Origin: Volutella citrinella
Taxonomy: Eukaryota > Ascomycota > Sordariomycetes > Hypocreales > Nectriaceae
Length of the DNA: 64,000 nucleotides
NCBI GenBank assembly: GCA_034401135.1
Contig: JAWZSP010000003.1
Coordinates: 4,588,001 to 4,652,000 of the forward strand
Direction: 5' to 3'
Part shown: piece by piece, positions 1-11,739 of the stretch
Layout: each line of letters opens with the position of its first letter
Numbering within the stretch: the stretch's first letter is position 1
Translations under genes and position numbers: made by a program
The notes under the pieces: generated by a model
The model's input: the letters and a program-made list of their open reading frames with translations, nothing else
Databases searched by the model: none
What the model was told of the DNA's origin: nothing

Positions 1-59
1 ACGTCCTTCGGCTTTTGGATTGATCCTTTTCAAAGTTCCTAGTCACAGTATTCAACAGC

Positions 60-874
60 ATGTCTGGCAAAGGAGACAGTGTAGGCTCCAGCGAGAATGT
101 TGAGCGAGGCGAAACCATGGCTCCAGCTCCACGACCTCGACAGATTGCCGATGCCTCTCCATTGGGCCTCCTTTCATTTGCAACAGGTACTACTAGTAGG
201 CCCTTGACATCTTGGACAAGAACTGCGTTAACCAATGAGTCGTGAAATTGTAGGAATATTCCTGATTTCCAGCTTCGGCGTCCAGGCGCGGGGCATCCAG
301 ATCCCCAATGTCATGATATCCGTCTTGATCGCTTTCGGTGGCTTCTGCCAGTACGTCTGCGGCATCATGGAGTTCGTTGCCGGAAATAAATTTGGAGCGA
401 CCGTCTTCTCGTCGTATGCTGCCTTCAACATCTCGTACAGCTTGATCTACCTCCCGTTCACAGGCATCATGGCCGCATACATGGATCCCAAGACTGGACA
501 GTTCAGCCCCGACTTCCAGCAGTCGCTGGCTCTGTACCTGTGGGTCTGGTTCATCCTGACAGTCATCTACACCATCGCCGCTGTCCGCACCACCTGGATT
601 CTTTTCCTCGACCTCCTGGCCCTGGATGTCTGTTTGCTGCTGCTGGCTACTGGAAACATGCTACACAGCCAGAACACCATCTTCGCTGGATATGGATTCG
701 GATACGTCGTCGCCATCCTCAGCTGTGAGTATCTTATCGCTGTCTTTTTGGCACGGCAATGCCTTTTCACGATACTGACAGCCATATATAGACTGGGCCG
801 GTTGCGCAGGTCTCTATGGAGGGGGGCTTACTACCTTCAATGTGCCAGTGTTTCCACTGGTCAAGGCGGATTAA
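60..874 (+). CDS. GPR1/FUN34/YaaH-family membrane transporter (acetate-type)
   Basis: Three exons, 60-186, 254-724 and 792-874, give 226 residues. Both introns are GT-AG and restore one frame. After a short hydrophilic N-terminus comes PLGLLSFATG, the family entry motif at TM1, then ARGIQIPNVM and the conserved stretch EFVAGNKFGATVFSSYAAF, followed by about six hydrophobic helices. Members of this family are plasma-membrane acetate/ammonium-related transporters (AcpA, Ady2, AlcS in fungi). The carboxylate substrate is inferred from family only. The protein is somewhat short for a fungal member because the N-terminal tail is short, but all six helices appear present. It is read in the same direction as the Zn2Cys6 gene that follows at 1459; no shared control is visible. 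Confidence 0.88.
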
Positions 875-1458
875 GGCTGGAATAAGTACACTGAAGATGA
901 TTCAAGTAGTAACTACTGCCCAATGGCTACCTCATACAGGGGGTAATTTCTATGCTATATGGATGGGGGCCGTGGTTCAAGCACGGAGACTCTGCTGGCG
1001 ATGCGGCGAGTTTCACAGCCTGCCAACCGACGCCAACTAGACCACATGCCCCCGGAGAAGTCACCTAGCCCCTACTAGAAAGTAGCTTGGATATAAGTCG
1101 AACACTTGGTCGGTTTGAAAGTGAATCCAGTCTTTTTTCTCGGACAGAGTTGAATGATTCGGGGGACTGTAACGTACCGTGTTGGCGCTGTTCCATGAGT
1201 GGCGCGTCCCTAACCCGTAGCATTCCGAGCCGCTGTACCGGACTGTTAGAGCCGAGCCTTTAGGGCAGAGTTACAGGCGGCTAGCGTACACAGGCCCCAC
1301 CAACCTCGCAGCCTGCGGGGTGTATGCGGGGAATCCATCCTGTCGGACGCACTAAAATCAAGGGCACCCACCCACCCCAACTTCTCTCCCTCACCTCCCT
1401 CAGCGTCCTTCCCTTGAGTCCGCCATCCAGCACCACGCTCAATCGCACACCAAAAAGC
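875..1458. other. Intergenic region, 584 bp
   Basis: This holds the 3' end of the GPR1-family gene and the promoter and leader of the next regulator. The last 100 bp is C/T-rich (about 1375-1435), as is common in fungal 5' leaders. ORFs here do not resemble known proteins. Confidence 0.6.
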
Positions 1459-3644
1459 ATGGGAGAAATGCCAACCTTCACGAAGCGACGCATGCCGGTG
1501 AGCTGTGAGCCATGCCGAGAGAGAAAGATTCGATGCTCTCAGACTGCAAGCCGCCGCGGTAGTGGACCCTGCAACACATGCGTCAGACGCGGCATCCCCG
1601 ACTACGAATGCGTCTATCTCCGAGATCTGTCTCGCCAACGACATGGACGTCCGCAGAATAGCGAGCCAGACAATAGGGAACTTCTCCATCGCATCGATGA
1701 GCTAGAGAGACTTGTCCGATCCTCCCGAGACCGAGCGGTTCAATCGCTTCTCCCATCGCCCGAAACCAATATCCCCGCCGACGATGGACCTCTCGATGAC
1801 ATGCTACCCCACGTCGACATGCCCACTCCCTCTTCGATTGCGTCTCCTGGTAGTCTGGTGCGCTCCAAGGATGGCTATGAGCGCTACGAGCCGTCATTCT
1901 CTAGGTGGTCGTCGATTCTGTCAGCAAGTTCTCTCACCAGCAACGCCGCCCCTGACCCGGAGGACGATGAAGACAACCTTCCGTGGCAAACCCCCGTCGG
2001 CAGTATTAGCGATTATTTAGGAAGGCTTCCATCGGTTTCGGCCTGTGATGAGTTGAAAACAATATTTTTCAGTGTCTACTCCCCTGTACAGTCCCAGCTA
2101 CCTAATCTTGCCTCATGTTGATGTGTCACTGACCCCAGTTTCTAGCTTTTTCACGTCTTACATGACCCGACATTCGAATCAGCCTACTCCAAGTTTCGTG
2201 AAGACCCTGAACAATCATCGCTGTCGTGGCTGGCCTTGCTGTTCGCCGTCATCAGCGTGTCAGTGTCGGCTGTGCAACCGGACAATATACTCCTGAGAGA
2301 TCTCGGTCGCTGCAAAACTCCAAAGGAAAATATGACTGTTCTTATCCGCCGATACCGGTCTGCAGCAATGAAGTGCCTGGAAGCCGACAACTACCTGTGG
2401 CGCCATAATATCTACACGCTGCAAGCTCTCATCATTATGATATATGGTATCAACCATACCCATGGACAATCTTGGGCCCTCCTTGGGACGACCAAACATA
2501 TCGCCATGTCTCTGGGATGCCATATCGACCCAGATTCATTTGGTCTCGATATCGTTGTTGCCGAGGAGCGTCGAAGGTGCTGGGCTGCTCTACAGATGCT
2601 TTTTACTATTCAAAACACCACCCTAGGTACCCTGGATTGCGGAGATAATCAGTCAAATGTCAAACTACCGCTCGACATTGATGACGACCAGCTTCACCGA
2701 GGCCCTGGCCCTCTGCCGTCACCAATGAGTGGTCCGTCTCAAATGTCGTATATGCTGTTGAAATTTGGACTGTACAAACTCTGCAGTAAGATATGCGATG
2801 CGATATTCAACGCGGAGAATGAGCTCAAGTATGAGACCATTCGGCAACTGGATTCGGAGATTGGTAGCCAGCAACACACATTCAGGGAACGGTACCTATA
2901 CGATACATCAACAAGCTCAATATCTGCATTCCAGGAAGTGCACATGAACATATTGTTCGGTTACTCACATCAGTTAACGCTCCTCCTGCATCGGCCTGTC
3001 CTCATCCAACAGAAGGCGGGGAGCGGAGATGACGAATATCCAGGGGAGAATGTCCTCACATCACGGCAACGATGCATCGACAGCTCCCTCGCTCTGCTCT
3101 CCATCCACAAGTTGCTCCATGAAACTGAATCATACAAACCGTATCAGTGGTACAATCATGGACTTGGATCTTTTCACGCTTTTCACGCACTCGTGCTCCT
3201 CGCGTACATATATAGCACATGCACCGATCTCGACCAACGGACGAGAGATCTCATACAACGTGAAATCCGCACCTCGATGCAGATTTTTTCTCATATTGAG
3301 AATTGTGGCACCAGCAGGTTTTGCACAAAGGCCACTCCTATTGTGAAAAAGCTTTTGTAAGTTCATAATTGAACATGGAAATTCTTCGGGATTTAGCTAA
3401 TACAGCTAGGAGCGTGACGCCCCTTCGCAGTGTGGATCAGCCCCATGACCCCTCTCTAGATTATCTTCAAAGGAGCCAACTGATATTTGAGGGACAATCA
3501 AGCAGCATGTATGAGCCAGACGATAGCAGAGAGTCTCATTTATCTGCTGAAAGCATGGATATGTTGTTGGAAACGCTGGAGCCACAGCAGTGGCTTTCCC
3601 CATCAATGATCCATTGGAATGATTGGGCATCCATGATGAGTTAA
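1459..3644 (+). CDS. Zn2Cys6 transcription factor with fungal-specific TF domain
   Basis: Exons 1459-2085, 2146-3356 and 3410-3644 encode 690 residues. The ATG at 1459 sits 15 residues before the zinc cluster and is preferred to an in-frame upstream start at 1324. Zinc ligands are C16, C19, C26, C38, C41 and C51, with a longer loop than usual between Cys3 and Cys4. A short heptad-like segment follows (ELLHRIDELERLV, about residues 75-90), probably for dimerisation. The middle homology region includes HDPTFESAY and, later, YNHGLGSFHAFHALVLL, typical of the fungal_trans domain. Expected to be nuclear and to bind CGG-type sites. Its targets cannot be read from sequence; the neighbours are a GPR1-type transporter upstream and another Zn2Cys6 gene downstream. 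Confidence 0.88.
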
Positions 3645-3989
3645 TAAGATATGAATTCACTGCTGCAATAGCACCAAAAATGAAGAGTAATGAAGCAGTA
3701 CTTGCAACGTGTAGGCAGTGAGCAACGCACAACCTTAAATGAAGTTCTCTTGACATTCCTGATTGAGCTTAGTGCATCTTGCTCCGTCTGCGGAGTGCCC
3801 ACAAACGGTGGGCCGCGCCATCACCCCCGCCATCCACCAACTTCACAGACACAGACGACTGGTAGAGACAGCCCGCGTCTGTATCCATCAGCCCCTCCAC
3901 TTGATTCTGCTCCCCTGCGTTGCCCTCTCCCGGCCTTGGTCCTTTACGAATCGGCGCTTGTCGCGTCTAGGGCCCCTCCCTCCCGTGCC
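3645..3989. other. Intergenic region, 345 bp
   Basis: Short spacer between two co-directional regulators, serving as 3' UTR of the first and promoter of the second. It is C-rich near 3890-3990. No further gene is supported. Confidence 0.55.
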
Positions 3990-5692
3990 ATGCCCCAACG
4001 GAAGCGCCCATACGTCCCCAAAACAAGAGGTGCGTTGGTCCGGCTGTGCTGTCCTCCGATGTTCGCATTATCCCTGACACTGACCCCTGCCCTGTAGGCT
4101 GTTACGAGTGTTCCCGGCGTCGCATTCACTGCGATCGTCGTGAGCCCGGGTGCGCGAAATGCGAGGCCAAAGGCATAACATGTAGTGGCCTGGGTATCCG
4201 CCATCGCTTCAATGATGGCGTCGCGTCGCGAGGGAAGTGGGTTGGTAAGACGATGGAGACTATATACAAGGGGTGAGTTGTGTCCCGGCTTGGTCTCTTA
4301 GTCTCCATCTTGACCTTTGCAGAGACAAACCTGAAGCGAATGAGGCCTCTGTGCCGTCTCCATCATGCCGTGCTTCGAAGCAGGCGAGCGATGAGTCTGA
4401 CGCGCCGGAAAATGGCAATATGGACGCCAATGTCATGCAAGCAGCTTCCCAAGAGATGACGTTAGTGCTCAACACCAAAGAGTCAAACTACCCACAACAA
4501 GTCGGCTTCTTCAACGTCTTCCAGAGTTTATTATCGCAAAACACTAACATCCCCCCACCGCTGGATACAGTGCCCAGCTGGAAAAGGGCAATGATGGACC
4601 ACTGTTAGTCAAACCCCAAGGTGTGACACGTTCGATCGCGACAGCTAACAGGCAGGTCAGTCTCCGTCAACATCGCCAAAGAGATGGTCGCGTTAGACGG
4701 CCCCCTAAATGGGTGGCGTCGCCATATCCTCCCCATGGCGCACTCGGACGAGCTCATCATGGACGCCGTCCTGGCGACCTCGGCGTTCCACCAACAACTC
4801 AACAGGCCATCCAGCACCAACCGCCAGGACTTCATCATGGATGGAGTGGCATTAGCACATCCCCGTCAAATCTACGCCAACGCCATCAAGGGATTGACAC
4901 AGGAGTCCCAGCTGATGCACCTAGACCAATCACGCAAGCACAAGATCCTCGTCACGATTCTGGTGCTCTTGGGAACAGCCATGGTCTCGGGCTGCGATGA
5001 CTTTCCCGCGCTATTTCGCATGCTCGAGTCCGCCATACACGTCATGGGCGAGCCCTCGAAGCATGGGGATGACGGGGTGGGCTATTTCATCATGCAACAA
5101 GTACAAAAGTAAGCCTCCATCCATTCAAGCTCATCATGTGTTGTTCATCTGACCAAATTTTGCGCACAGAATGCGGGTGTACGCAGCGCCCCTGCTCGGC
5201 GAACAGACGGGACTGGCCATCATCTCATCAGCTTCGCAGACGTCCAAGCTGTTCGAGTGCCTAGGCCACCCAGTCCGCGATCACCCGGAACACGCCGGCG
5301 TCGCTCTCTTCGTCACAGACCTGGTGCACCAAGCGAGGACAATCTACCTAGAGCAGGTGCTGCGCGACAGGACCGACGACCTGGCGCTCCAGATCGTGGA
5401 CGGTGACGCCAGGGCCATCCAGCGGGTGCAGGCGTTCCGGGAGACGCTCGAGGCGTACCCCCAACACTCGCCCGGCCAGGAGGTCATCATCTGGGCCACC
5501 TTCATGGCCGCCGCGGCGTGCCAGCTTCCGGAGCACAAGGTCTTCTTCGAGGAGAGGCTGCGCAGACACCATACGCGGAGCGGGTTTGGGAACTTGATAA
5601 AGGCCATTGAGACACTGCACAAGATCTGGGCGAGGCCGGCGGGGCAGAGTTGGACGTCATTATTGCCTCTGCCGGGAGTCTTGATTATGTAG
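3990..5692 (+). CDS. Zn2Cys6 transcription factor, short UPC2/fungal_trans_2-like type
   Basis: Five exons (3990-4029, 4098-4272, 4323-4603, 4661-5108, 5170-5692) give 488 residues. The first exon is only 40 nt and encodes a basic leader (MPQRKRPYVPKTR). The splice at 4029/4098 completes the zinc cluster GCYECSRRRIHC...CAKCEAKGITC, with ligands C15, C18, C25, C32, C35 and C42. The very N-terminal cluster, short length and later motif FSVNIAKEMVALDGPLNGW followed by HSDELIMDAVLATSAFH fit the PF11951-like group that includes sterol-regulator-type proteins. Expected to be a nuclear DNA-binding regulator. The start is tightly placed because the 40-nt exon is needed to open the zinc cluster. Target genes are unknown. 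Confidence 0.85.
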
Positions 5693-5765
5693 AAGCCTGG
5701 TCTGTGTGGTAACTTGCTGTAATCCGTTGACTTTTTAGGTAGATTCATGATAGGAACATCCCTCA

Positions 5766-7527
5766 TCACTCCAACATCAAAGCCATCCACACAATCACAC
5801 CCAGCTCATCCAGTCTGTCACACCACCGCTCCACAGCCGAGCGTGTCTCAGCCTGGTCAAGCGGCACCGAAGACCTCACCTCCAGGGCGTTACTCATTGA
5901 CTTTACGTCTTGCGCCTTGAGGACTCTGGTCTCCTTCGTACTTGGATGGAGATCCCTATATCTAGAAGCCCATTCCGCCGTCGTAGCAGGTTCCCACAGT
6001 TCCTTCTCAGAAGGCAGAGGTACCCCACTGTAGCCCTTGCACGCCGTCTCGTTCCCGGGGTTGAAATCTACGTCCGTGAGAAGACAGATTCCGTGCAGCA
6101 GGCATACTGTTCTGAGCAGGAGAGACACGTCAGCATTGCTTCAGCCTCGAAATATTCATCACTTGCACCTGACATACCTCCGCATGCTCTCTCTCAGCAA
6201 CCATTCCTGTCGGTTCAATTGACCTTGGTTGTCTGGATCGGTCTCGTATCTGCAAAGGGCGTAGAGATGCTTGCCCAAGAGCTTAGAAGCGCAGGAGGCG
6301 AGTTATTATCACATGCAGACACGCCTGATTCTCATATCCGGGCCGGCTACTTACCACAGGCGTGGAAAGTAGCATCGAGACATCATTTCTAGGGATCGAG
6401 TCTCTGTCCGTGGCCTGAAGCAGGACATATATCGTCACGGCCTGGAAGGCTTCAAGCAGCTCATGGCGGGAGTATTCGATGTACTAAGCTGGAAAATCAG
6501 CCCCCATTTTCGTTTCAGATCTGCTGCGTTATTATTGACTTGCCTCTTTTCTCAAGCGTTGCACCTCGTCATAGATAGTCTTCCACACGTACCTTTCAGT
6601 AGCTGGTGTTTTGGACTTGTGCGACCGCACAAGACTGCAGCATATCGCCAGGGCTTGAGGCAGACACTGGTGAATAGATTTCCCAACAGCACACCCGAGG
6701 GATGATCTCTGACCTTCCATCGCGCACGGAGGGGAAATGAAGGGCGGGAGCTGGACCCCGTCCGCCATCATTGACGGATAGGCAAGAATCTGACCCAGCA
6801 GGACCCGAGCAGTGAGGCTAGTAGAGGCAGTCTTCCATTGCCTTGGCGCTAGGGCCTTTTGGTGATAAAATTTATAAGGAGAACCCAAGCCGAATAAGTC
6901 CAAGTCCAAGTCTCCCACTATCGGAGGGGCCTCGGTTTCGAGGGCTAGCTCATTGGTGTTGTAGGTAATGTTTTGGTTGTCTATAAAGGCAGAGAACAAA
7001 TCTTCTTCTTCTTGCAAAAGGGAATCTGATGTTGGCATGCGGTCGTCATGTTGGATCTGCAACAGACTCGCAGGCACCACAGACACTGGTAGTGTGTCAG
7101 GGAAGGGCCGGTACGGAAATCCAGGGCCAAATGGGGCGGAATCTTCGGGGTTCGTCGCAGAACCAAACCGCCCCCGGTCAGACGAAGGATGGTAAAGCGG
7201 ATATTGTTGACCCAGAGGACAGGTTTGTGGTAGCAGCCAAGTATTGATAATTTGTGACCTGTCGCCTAGATGGGCATCCGGCACACACGACAACGGGCTT
7301 CCCGGGGCTCCCAATGAAGCAAGTGCAGTCTGGGGATCGCTGGAGTCCCTCGGCGGCAGAGCTGCTCCGATTGGCCTCAATCTCCGGGGCGCATGGGGCG
7401 TGGTTGGCCGGCCTTCGTAGTGGCAATCTAGACCTCGTTCCTCACAGCGTCGACAGATGGGCCCCTTAGAGCAGGCTGCTTTGCTTCGTCGACACTGTGT
7501 ACATGCTTTTTTCCGTGATGGTGGCAT
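5766..7527 (-). CDS. Zn2Cys6 transcription factor with a GC-AG intron
   Basis: Transcribed leftward; exons 7527-6544, 6483-6355, 6281-6178 and 6111-5766 give 520 residues. The zinc cluster is at the extreme N-terminus (KKACTQCRRSKAAC...CRRCEERGLDC; C9, C12, C19, C25, C28, C35). The C-terminal half shows YSRHELLEAFQAVTIYVLLQA, a fungal regulator motif, but only after removing an intron whose donor is GAG|GCAAGT (6543-6484). Every GT donor I tried broke the frame. The next two introns are GT-AG; the acceptor at 6282 is a weak AAG. This architecture is common among regulators found beside metabolic genes. It is divergent from the NmrA-like reductase at 7832 with 304 bp between the starts, so that reductase is a plausible target or partner. 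Confidence 0.83.
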
Positions 7528-7831
7528 TGTGTTTGCGTGAAGGAAGCATTGAACGTGTCAGACCCGTATGTTGTCACGTCGCTGTTTGCGATTTGACAGT
7601 ATTCCGCCGCTCCGCCGCCTCGGACTTTGAGCCAATCACCTTCGCCCCAGCTCCGGTGCCAACCACCACCCCGGTCAGCTCCGTAGTCAGACGTACGGCA
7701 TGATACCGGGTTACCAAGACAGCGATATCAGTGATGAAGAAAATATATAAACTGACTGTACGAATTCATCTTCTATCACAAGTTAACTATCACTCCTCGA
7801 GTTCTTCGAAGTTTGAATCACCTATCAACTA
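7528..7831. promoter_or_regulatory. Shared divergent promoter, Zn2Cys6 gene / NmrA-like gene
   Basis: This 304-bp spacer separates two divergent start codons. A TATA-like box TATATAA lies at 7744-7750, about 82 bp before the rightward ATG at 7832. CCG/CGG triplets are frequent near 7610-7680. I did not see a clear paired CGG site that would name the regulator. Confidence 0.5.
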
Positions 7832-8989
7832 ATGTCTTCTACCTCTTCTCGAGTCAGCGTCGCCGTCGTCGGCGCCACCGGACAGGCAGGTCAAAGCGTC
7901 GTCGATGGCTTGCTGGCCTCTGAAACAGACTTTGTAAGGCAAGTTTGTCTACCGGCGAGCCAAAACTAACATCATCGTCAGCAAATCACGGCGTTGGCCC
8001 GCCCATCATCCATCGGAAGCGATGCGTATCGAGCCCTCGAGGCGCGCGGTGTCTGTGTAGTTGCCGCTGGCCTGACGGGTCCCCAGCAGAATCTCGTTGA
8101 GATACTGAACGGCATCGACGTCATCATCTCCTGTATAGCTCCTGCGGCCCTGACAGACCAGATCGCTTTGGCTGAGGCGGCGAAACTGGCTGGTGTAAGA
8201 CGCTTCGTCCCCTGCAATTTCGGAACACCAGCGCCGCGAGGAGTCATGTGGATTCTTGATCAGGTATGGTACTTCCCCCTGCTTGGCTGATTTCTTTCAC
8301 CAACACGTCATAGAAATACGACATCCTCGATGCTATTCAGCGCATCTATCTGCCCTACACGGTTGTGGAGGTCGGCTGGTGGTCGGAACAGTCCATCGCA
8401 GCACTCCCTTCTGGACGAACAGACCACAGTTTGGGAGGGTACCTGACAGGAATCATCCCGGGAGATGGCAACACAGTCACTTGTCTTACCTCGATTGCGG
8501 ACATTGGGAAATATGTTGCCAAAATCATCACGGACCCTCGGACAGTCAATCAGAAGGTGCTGGCCTATACGGATGCCATGACAATGAACCAAGCATTTGA
8601 TCTTATGGATGAGCTGAGCGGAGAATCGACCATCAGAAAATATGTTAGTTATTCCGAATTTTTCTTCTAGGATTGAAAAAACTTTTTCATCCTTGCAGGA
8701 TACATGCTGACAATTACTACAGCTCAGCAAGGAGACAATGGAGGAAACAATTTCCAAGTCAACCGATATGTTGCATCAAAACTCCCAGGACAGGAATGCT
8801 TTCGTCGACAAGGTTGTTTACGAATACATCTACTCTTGGGGCATACGTGGAGACAACAATCCAGAGTCGGCAAAGTACCTGGGCTTCCTGGACTTTAAGG
8901 AGTTGTATCCCGGCGTAGAGGGCAGCCGGACCTTGAGGGTTGTTTATCAAGAGGCATTGGAGGGAAAGAGGACGAATCTTGAGAGTTAG
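7832..8989 (+). CDS. NmrA-like / isoflavone-reductase-like NAD(P)-binding protein
   Basis: Exons 7832-7933, 7982-8263, 8314-8643 and 8723-8989 encode 326 residues. The N-terminus is a Rossmann strand with VAVVGATGQAGQ (glycines at 14, 17 and 20), the GxxGxxG form of atypical SDRs in the NmrA/PCBER group. Further family features are DVIISCIAPAAL, then VRRFVPCNFGT, then YTVVEVGWW. There is no classical YxxxK, as usual for this family, so it may be a reductase or an NADP-sensing regulator; sequence does not decide. The fourth exon must begin at 8723, because an acceptor at 8699 would run straight into a stop. Cytosolic, with no signal or membrane segment. Divergent from the Zn2Cys6 gene to the left. 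Confidence 0.85.
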
Positions 8990-9096
8990 GATTAGGGATT
9001 CGGTGCTTACGGAGTGGTCTGACCCATGCTTGGCTGAAGAGGTTCGTCCTAAGCGACAAGTACGCAGAGTTCCTTGCCAAACAGAATCCCCTCTAC

Positions 9097-11223
9097 CTAA
9101 ATATTCACGAACAGATACTCGAGGGTAGCTGCCATGTGATCCAAGTCCACCGCTTCTCTCCCCCAAACCCGAAGCACGCTAATAGCCACCCTGATGGAAT
9201 GCTCCCACCCCTGTGGCAGTTTAATGATACGTTTTGGATGGAGAGCGCCGGCTACCATCAAGATGGCGCACGAAGCTACCCGGCGAGCCGAAAACCACGA
9301 TCCACCATGCCTCATTGTGAGATTCGAGCGGTGAATCAGCTTGTCGCACACCTCCAGCGCTTTCTCTGCTAACTCAATGATTGTGGGACTCGGAATCTGG
9401 TCCTCGGGTAGATGCAGTGCGCAGTATAATATGGGACGGAGTAAAAGCTCATGCCACTCGAGGCAGCGGTAGTGGAGGCCGGACGCGAACTCGTTGTTGG
9501 GCAGCTGGCCCTCATCAAATTGGACTATTGGAGGGAGGTGATCTCGCCTGCTCTAAGATTAATCGTAAGGTCTAGCAATTTTGTCCTGGGGCGGCTACTT
9601 ACCAAATGGATCTCTGCATATCGAGCTCGCGATACTGATCAACAACCTGCGGCAAGTTTTGAATCCAGTAATCTTCTCCCTTTTCGTACAGCACAGCAAG
9701 TGTCGCGTCTATAATGCGACGCAAGGATATTTCTGCCAAGTAGAAGCACCACCCCTCCTCGATGAACTGGGTGTCGTGGCCCGGTGGGGGCCAAGTTTCG
9801 ACGTCTTCGCCTGCCGTCGCGTTTGGTAGATTTGCGATTGCGAATGGTGGCTCAGGGAGCGGATACGGATATGAGACGTCTCCTAACCCACTGGGAGGGA
9901 GATCAACCTCGAGGAGAAGCTCCCTGTTTCAATCCAGTCAATAGGACATTTCATGCAAGTTCTCATAACTGCAGGACCTACCTTTCTGCTCGAAAACATG
10001 ACCAAAATATTCGCTGTTCGAGATGGAGCTCTCTGGCGTATGAGCTTTCGACGGGCTTCGAGGTCATGTTCCTCCGCAAAAGGCGAACTTTTAGTCTATC
10101 GGCAGCTTGCTGCAAGTAAAACCAGGCTTGCAGCGGTCTAAAGTACGTCTTTTCATAGAGGAATGCCAAAAATAGACACTGAATGTCAATCAGTTTATGA
10201 CCCAACAAGCCGAGACGCTTCTTAGCCTCCCTATAGTACGCAGTCGCAGCATCCCGCTGCTCCCCAAAAGGACCTGGTAGGGGAATAACGCGTACTTCCT
10301 TGTCGCTTTCCGTTGGCTTGGCCCATCGCTGGGTAGTAGACATCAGAGCGCACGCTAAGAGCTATGGAAAAGCGTCAGACAAACGGGGTGCTGAGCAGAG
10401 GGGGTACTGAGGAGCTCACGAGGAGACAGGACCCAGAGTCCCATCCCAATCCTTTTCCATCAGCTACCCTGGCATAGCGTAAGAGCTCCTGCTCATCCAA
10501 TATAGGGTTCCGAGGATGATAGTGGACTAAGAAGTCTTTGCACGTCTCGGAGAAGGATTTGGACTCTGGAAATGGAATTTCCTCGCCAACGGCTTGGTCC
10601 TGGCCATCGTCATCCATGTTGGGCAAAAGCGCAAGAGGATCGGCGTGTCGATCCCTCCCCGGAACAATGGCGCTGAGAATGGGCCATTTGAGGATGGCCT
10701 CACATCGAATTGAGGAAAGGGAGGGGTATGTAGTGTTTGGAACTGTTTGGTTTTCACCGTGTCCTGGCGCCGATGATCGAGCTTCGTCGTGGGATATAAC
10801 GTCGATGGAATTCATGGCGATATTGGTGCGGTCGGTGGCTGAATCCGGGGATGAGGTATAGTGATGGCGTTCCAGCATTGACTTGATCTCATCAAGGCGC
10901 TGTATGACTTCCTGGTCGGGTCTTGAGGTGTTGAAGAAGCCTTGAGGAGCAGTATCAGGCGATTGACCATGGGTGCCGTAGATGCAGATGGCTTTGTGAC
11001 GGAGACAGTAGCTGCATGACGGGCGACCATTGTCACACCTGGCCTTGCGGAGCCGACAGAACTGACAAGCTGCCGCGACCCGTTTTCTCCGAGTGTAGTC
11101 TTCGGTTGTCTTGGTGCGTTTCGTCGCGGGTTCCCCATCCCCAGGTCCATTGCGGATTGCAAGTCTACTACTGCCTTGCTCGTCTGGGCTTTCCGCCGCA
11201 CTTCCTAGGTGATGGCCAGACAT
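9097..11223 (-). CDS. Zn2Cys6 transcription factor with fungal-specific TF domain
   Basis: Leftward gene with exons 11223-10420, 10361-9982, 9923-9603 and 9547-9097, giving 651 residues. The zinc cluster follows a basic patch KRTKTTEDYTRRKR: ligands C53, C56, C63, C70, C73 and C80 (ACQFCRLRKARCDNGRPSCSYC). The middle region has DFLVHYHPRNPILDEQELLRYA, then REAKKRLGLLGHKLIDIQCL, then RIFWSCFRAERELLLEVDLPPSG, a very typical fungal_trans order. The last join (9603 to 9547) was chosen because it alone completes the Trp codon and keeps the frame. It ends tail-to-tail with the NmrA-like gene, only 107 bp between stops. Regulon unknown. Confidence 0.87.
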
Positions 11224-11739
11224 TATGTTGCGGCCAGTGGCAGATAGAGGGCTTTCACTCTTGGTGCTGCCTCTGGTATCTAACTGGCGAAGTTGACTGC
11301 GTCCCAGAAATATTGCGGGGAAAGTTTGGGTTGCTTGGTTTCAATGCGAGCGAACCGCATTTGTCCTCGTGCTAACTAGATGAAGGGTGGGGCGTGCTCT
11401 CTACCCCACTCATCATGACCTCTTGATTGATCTCATGGATCATTACGTTTGATCCAGGATAGCAGTCACCTGGAAACTGGAGAGTATTTCAACTTAGGCA
11501 GCATGAAAGCACTTTGGGGGAGACTTGGACTAAACGGCATAGCCTTTGGCTTATCTCATTGGACTATTGTGCCACTGAACAAATGAAGTATCCCAATGCA
11601 GGTCAGGTAAGATGTGGTTTGGAAATGTGGTACTAGGCTAAGATGGTCGATGCTTCTTTCTCGCTCAGACAAAGCGGGAAGCTGCGTGATAACTGTGTCC
11701 GAGTAGCCTATCGATCAGCTCATGTGGTTAGCTTGAGGC
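11224..11739. other. Intergenic region, 516 bp
   Basis: Lies between the leftward regulator start and the stop of the leftward MFS gene, so it holds the promoter of the regulator and the 3' end of the transporter. No conserved ORF or RNA gene recognised. Confidence 0.55.

Noticed and set aside
1324..1458. Upstream in-frame start for the first Zn2Cys6 gene
   Set aside because: The added residues are Ser/Pro/Leu-rich leader-like sequence; the ATG at 1459 sits at the usual distance from the zinc cluster.
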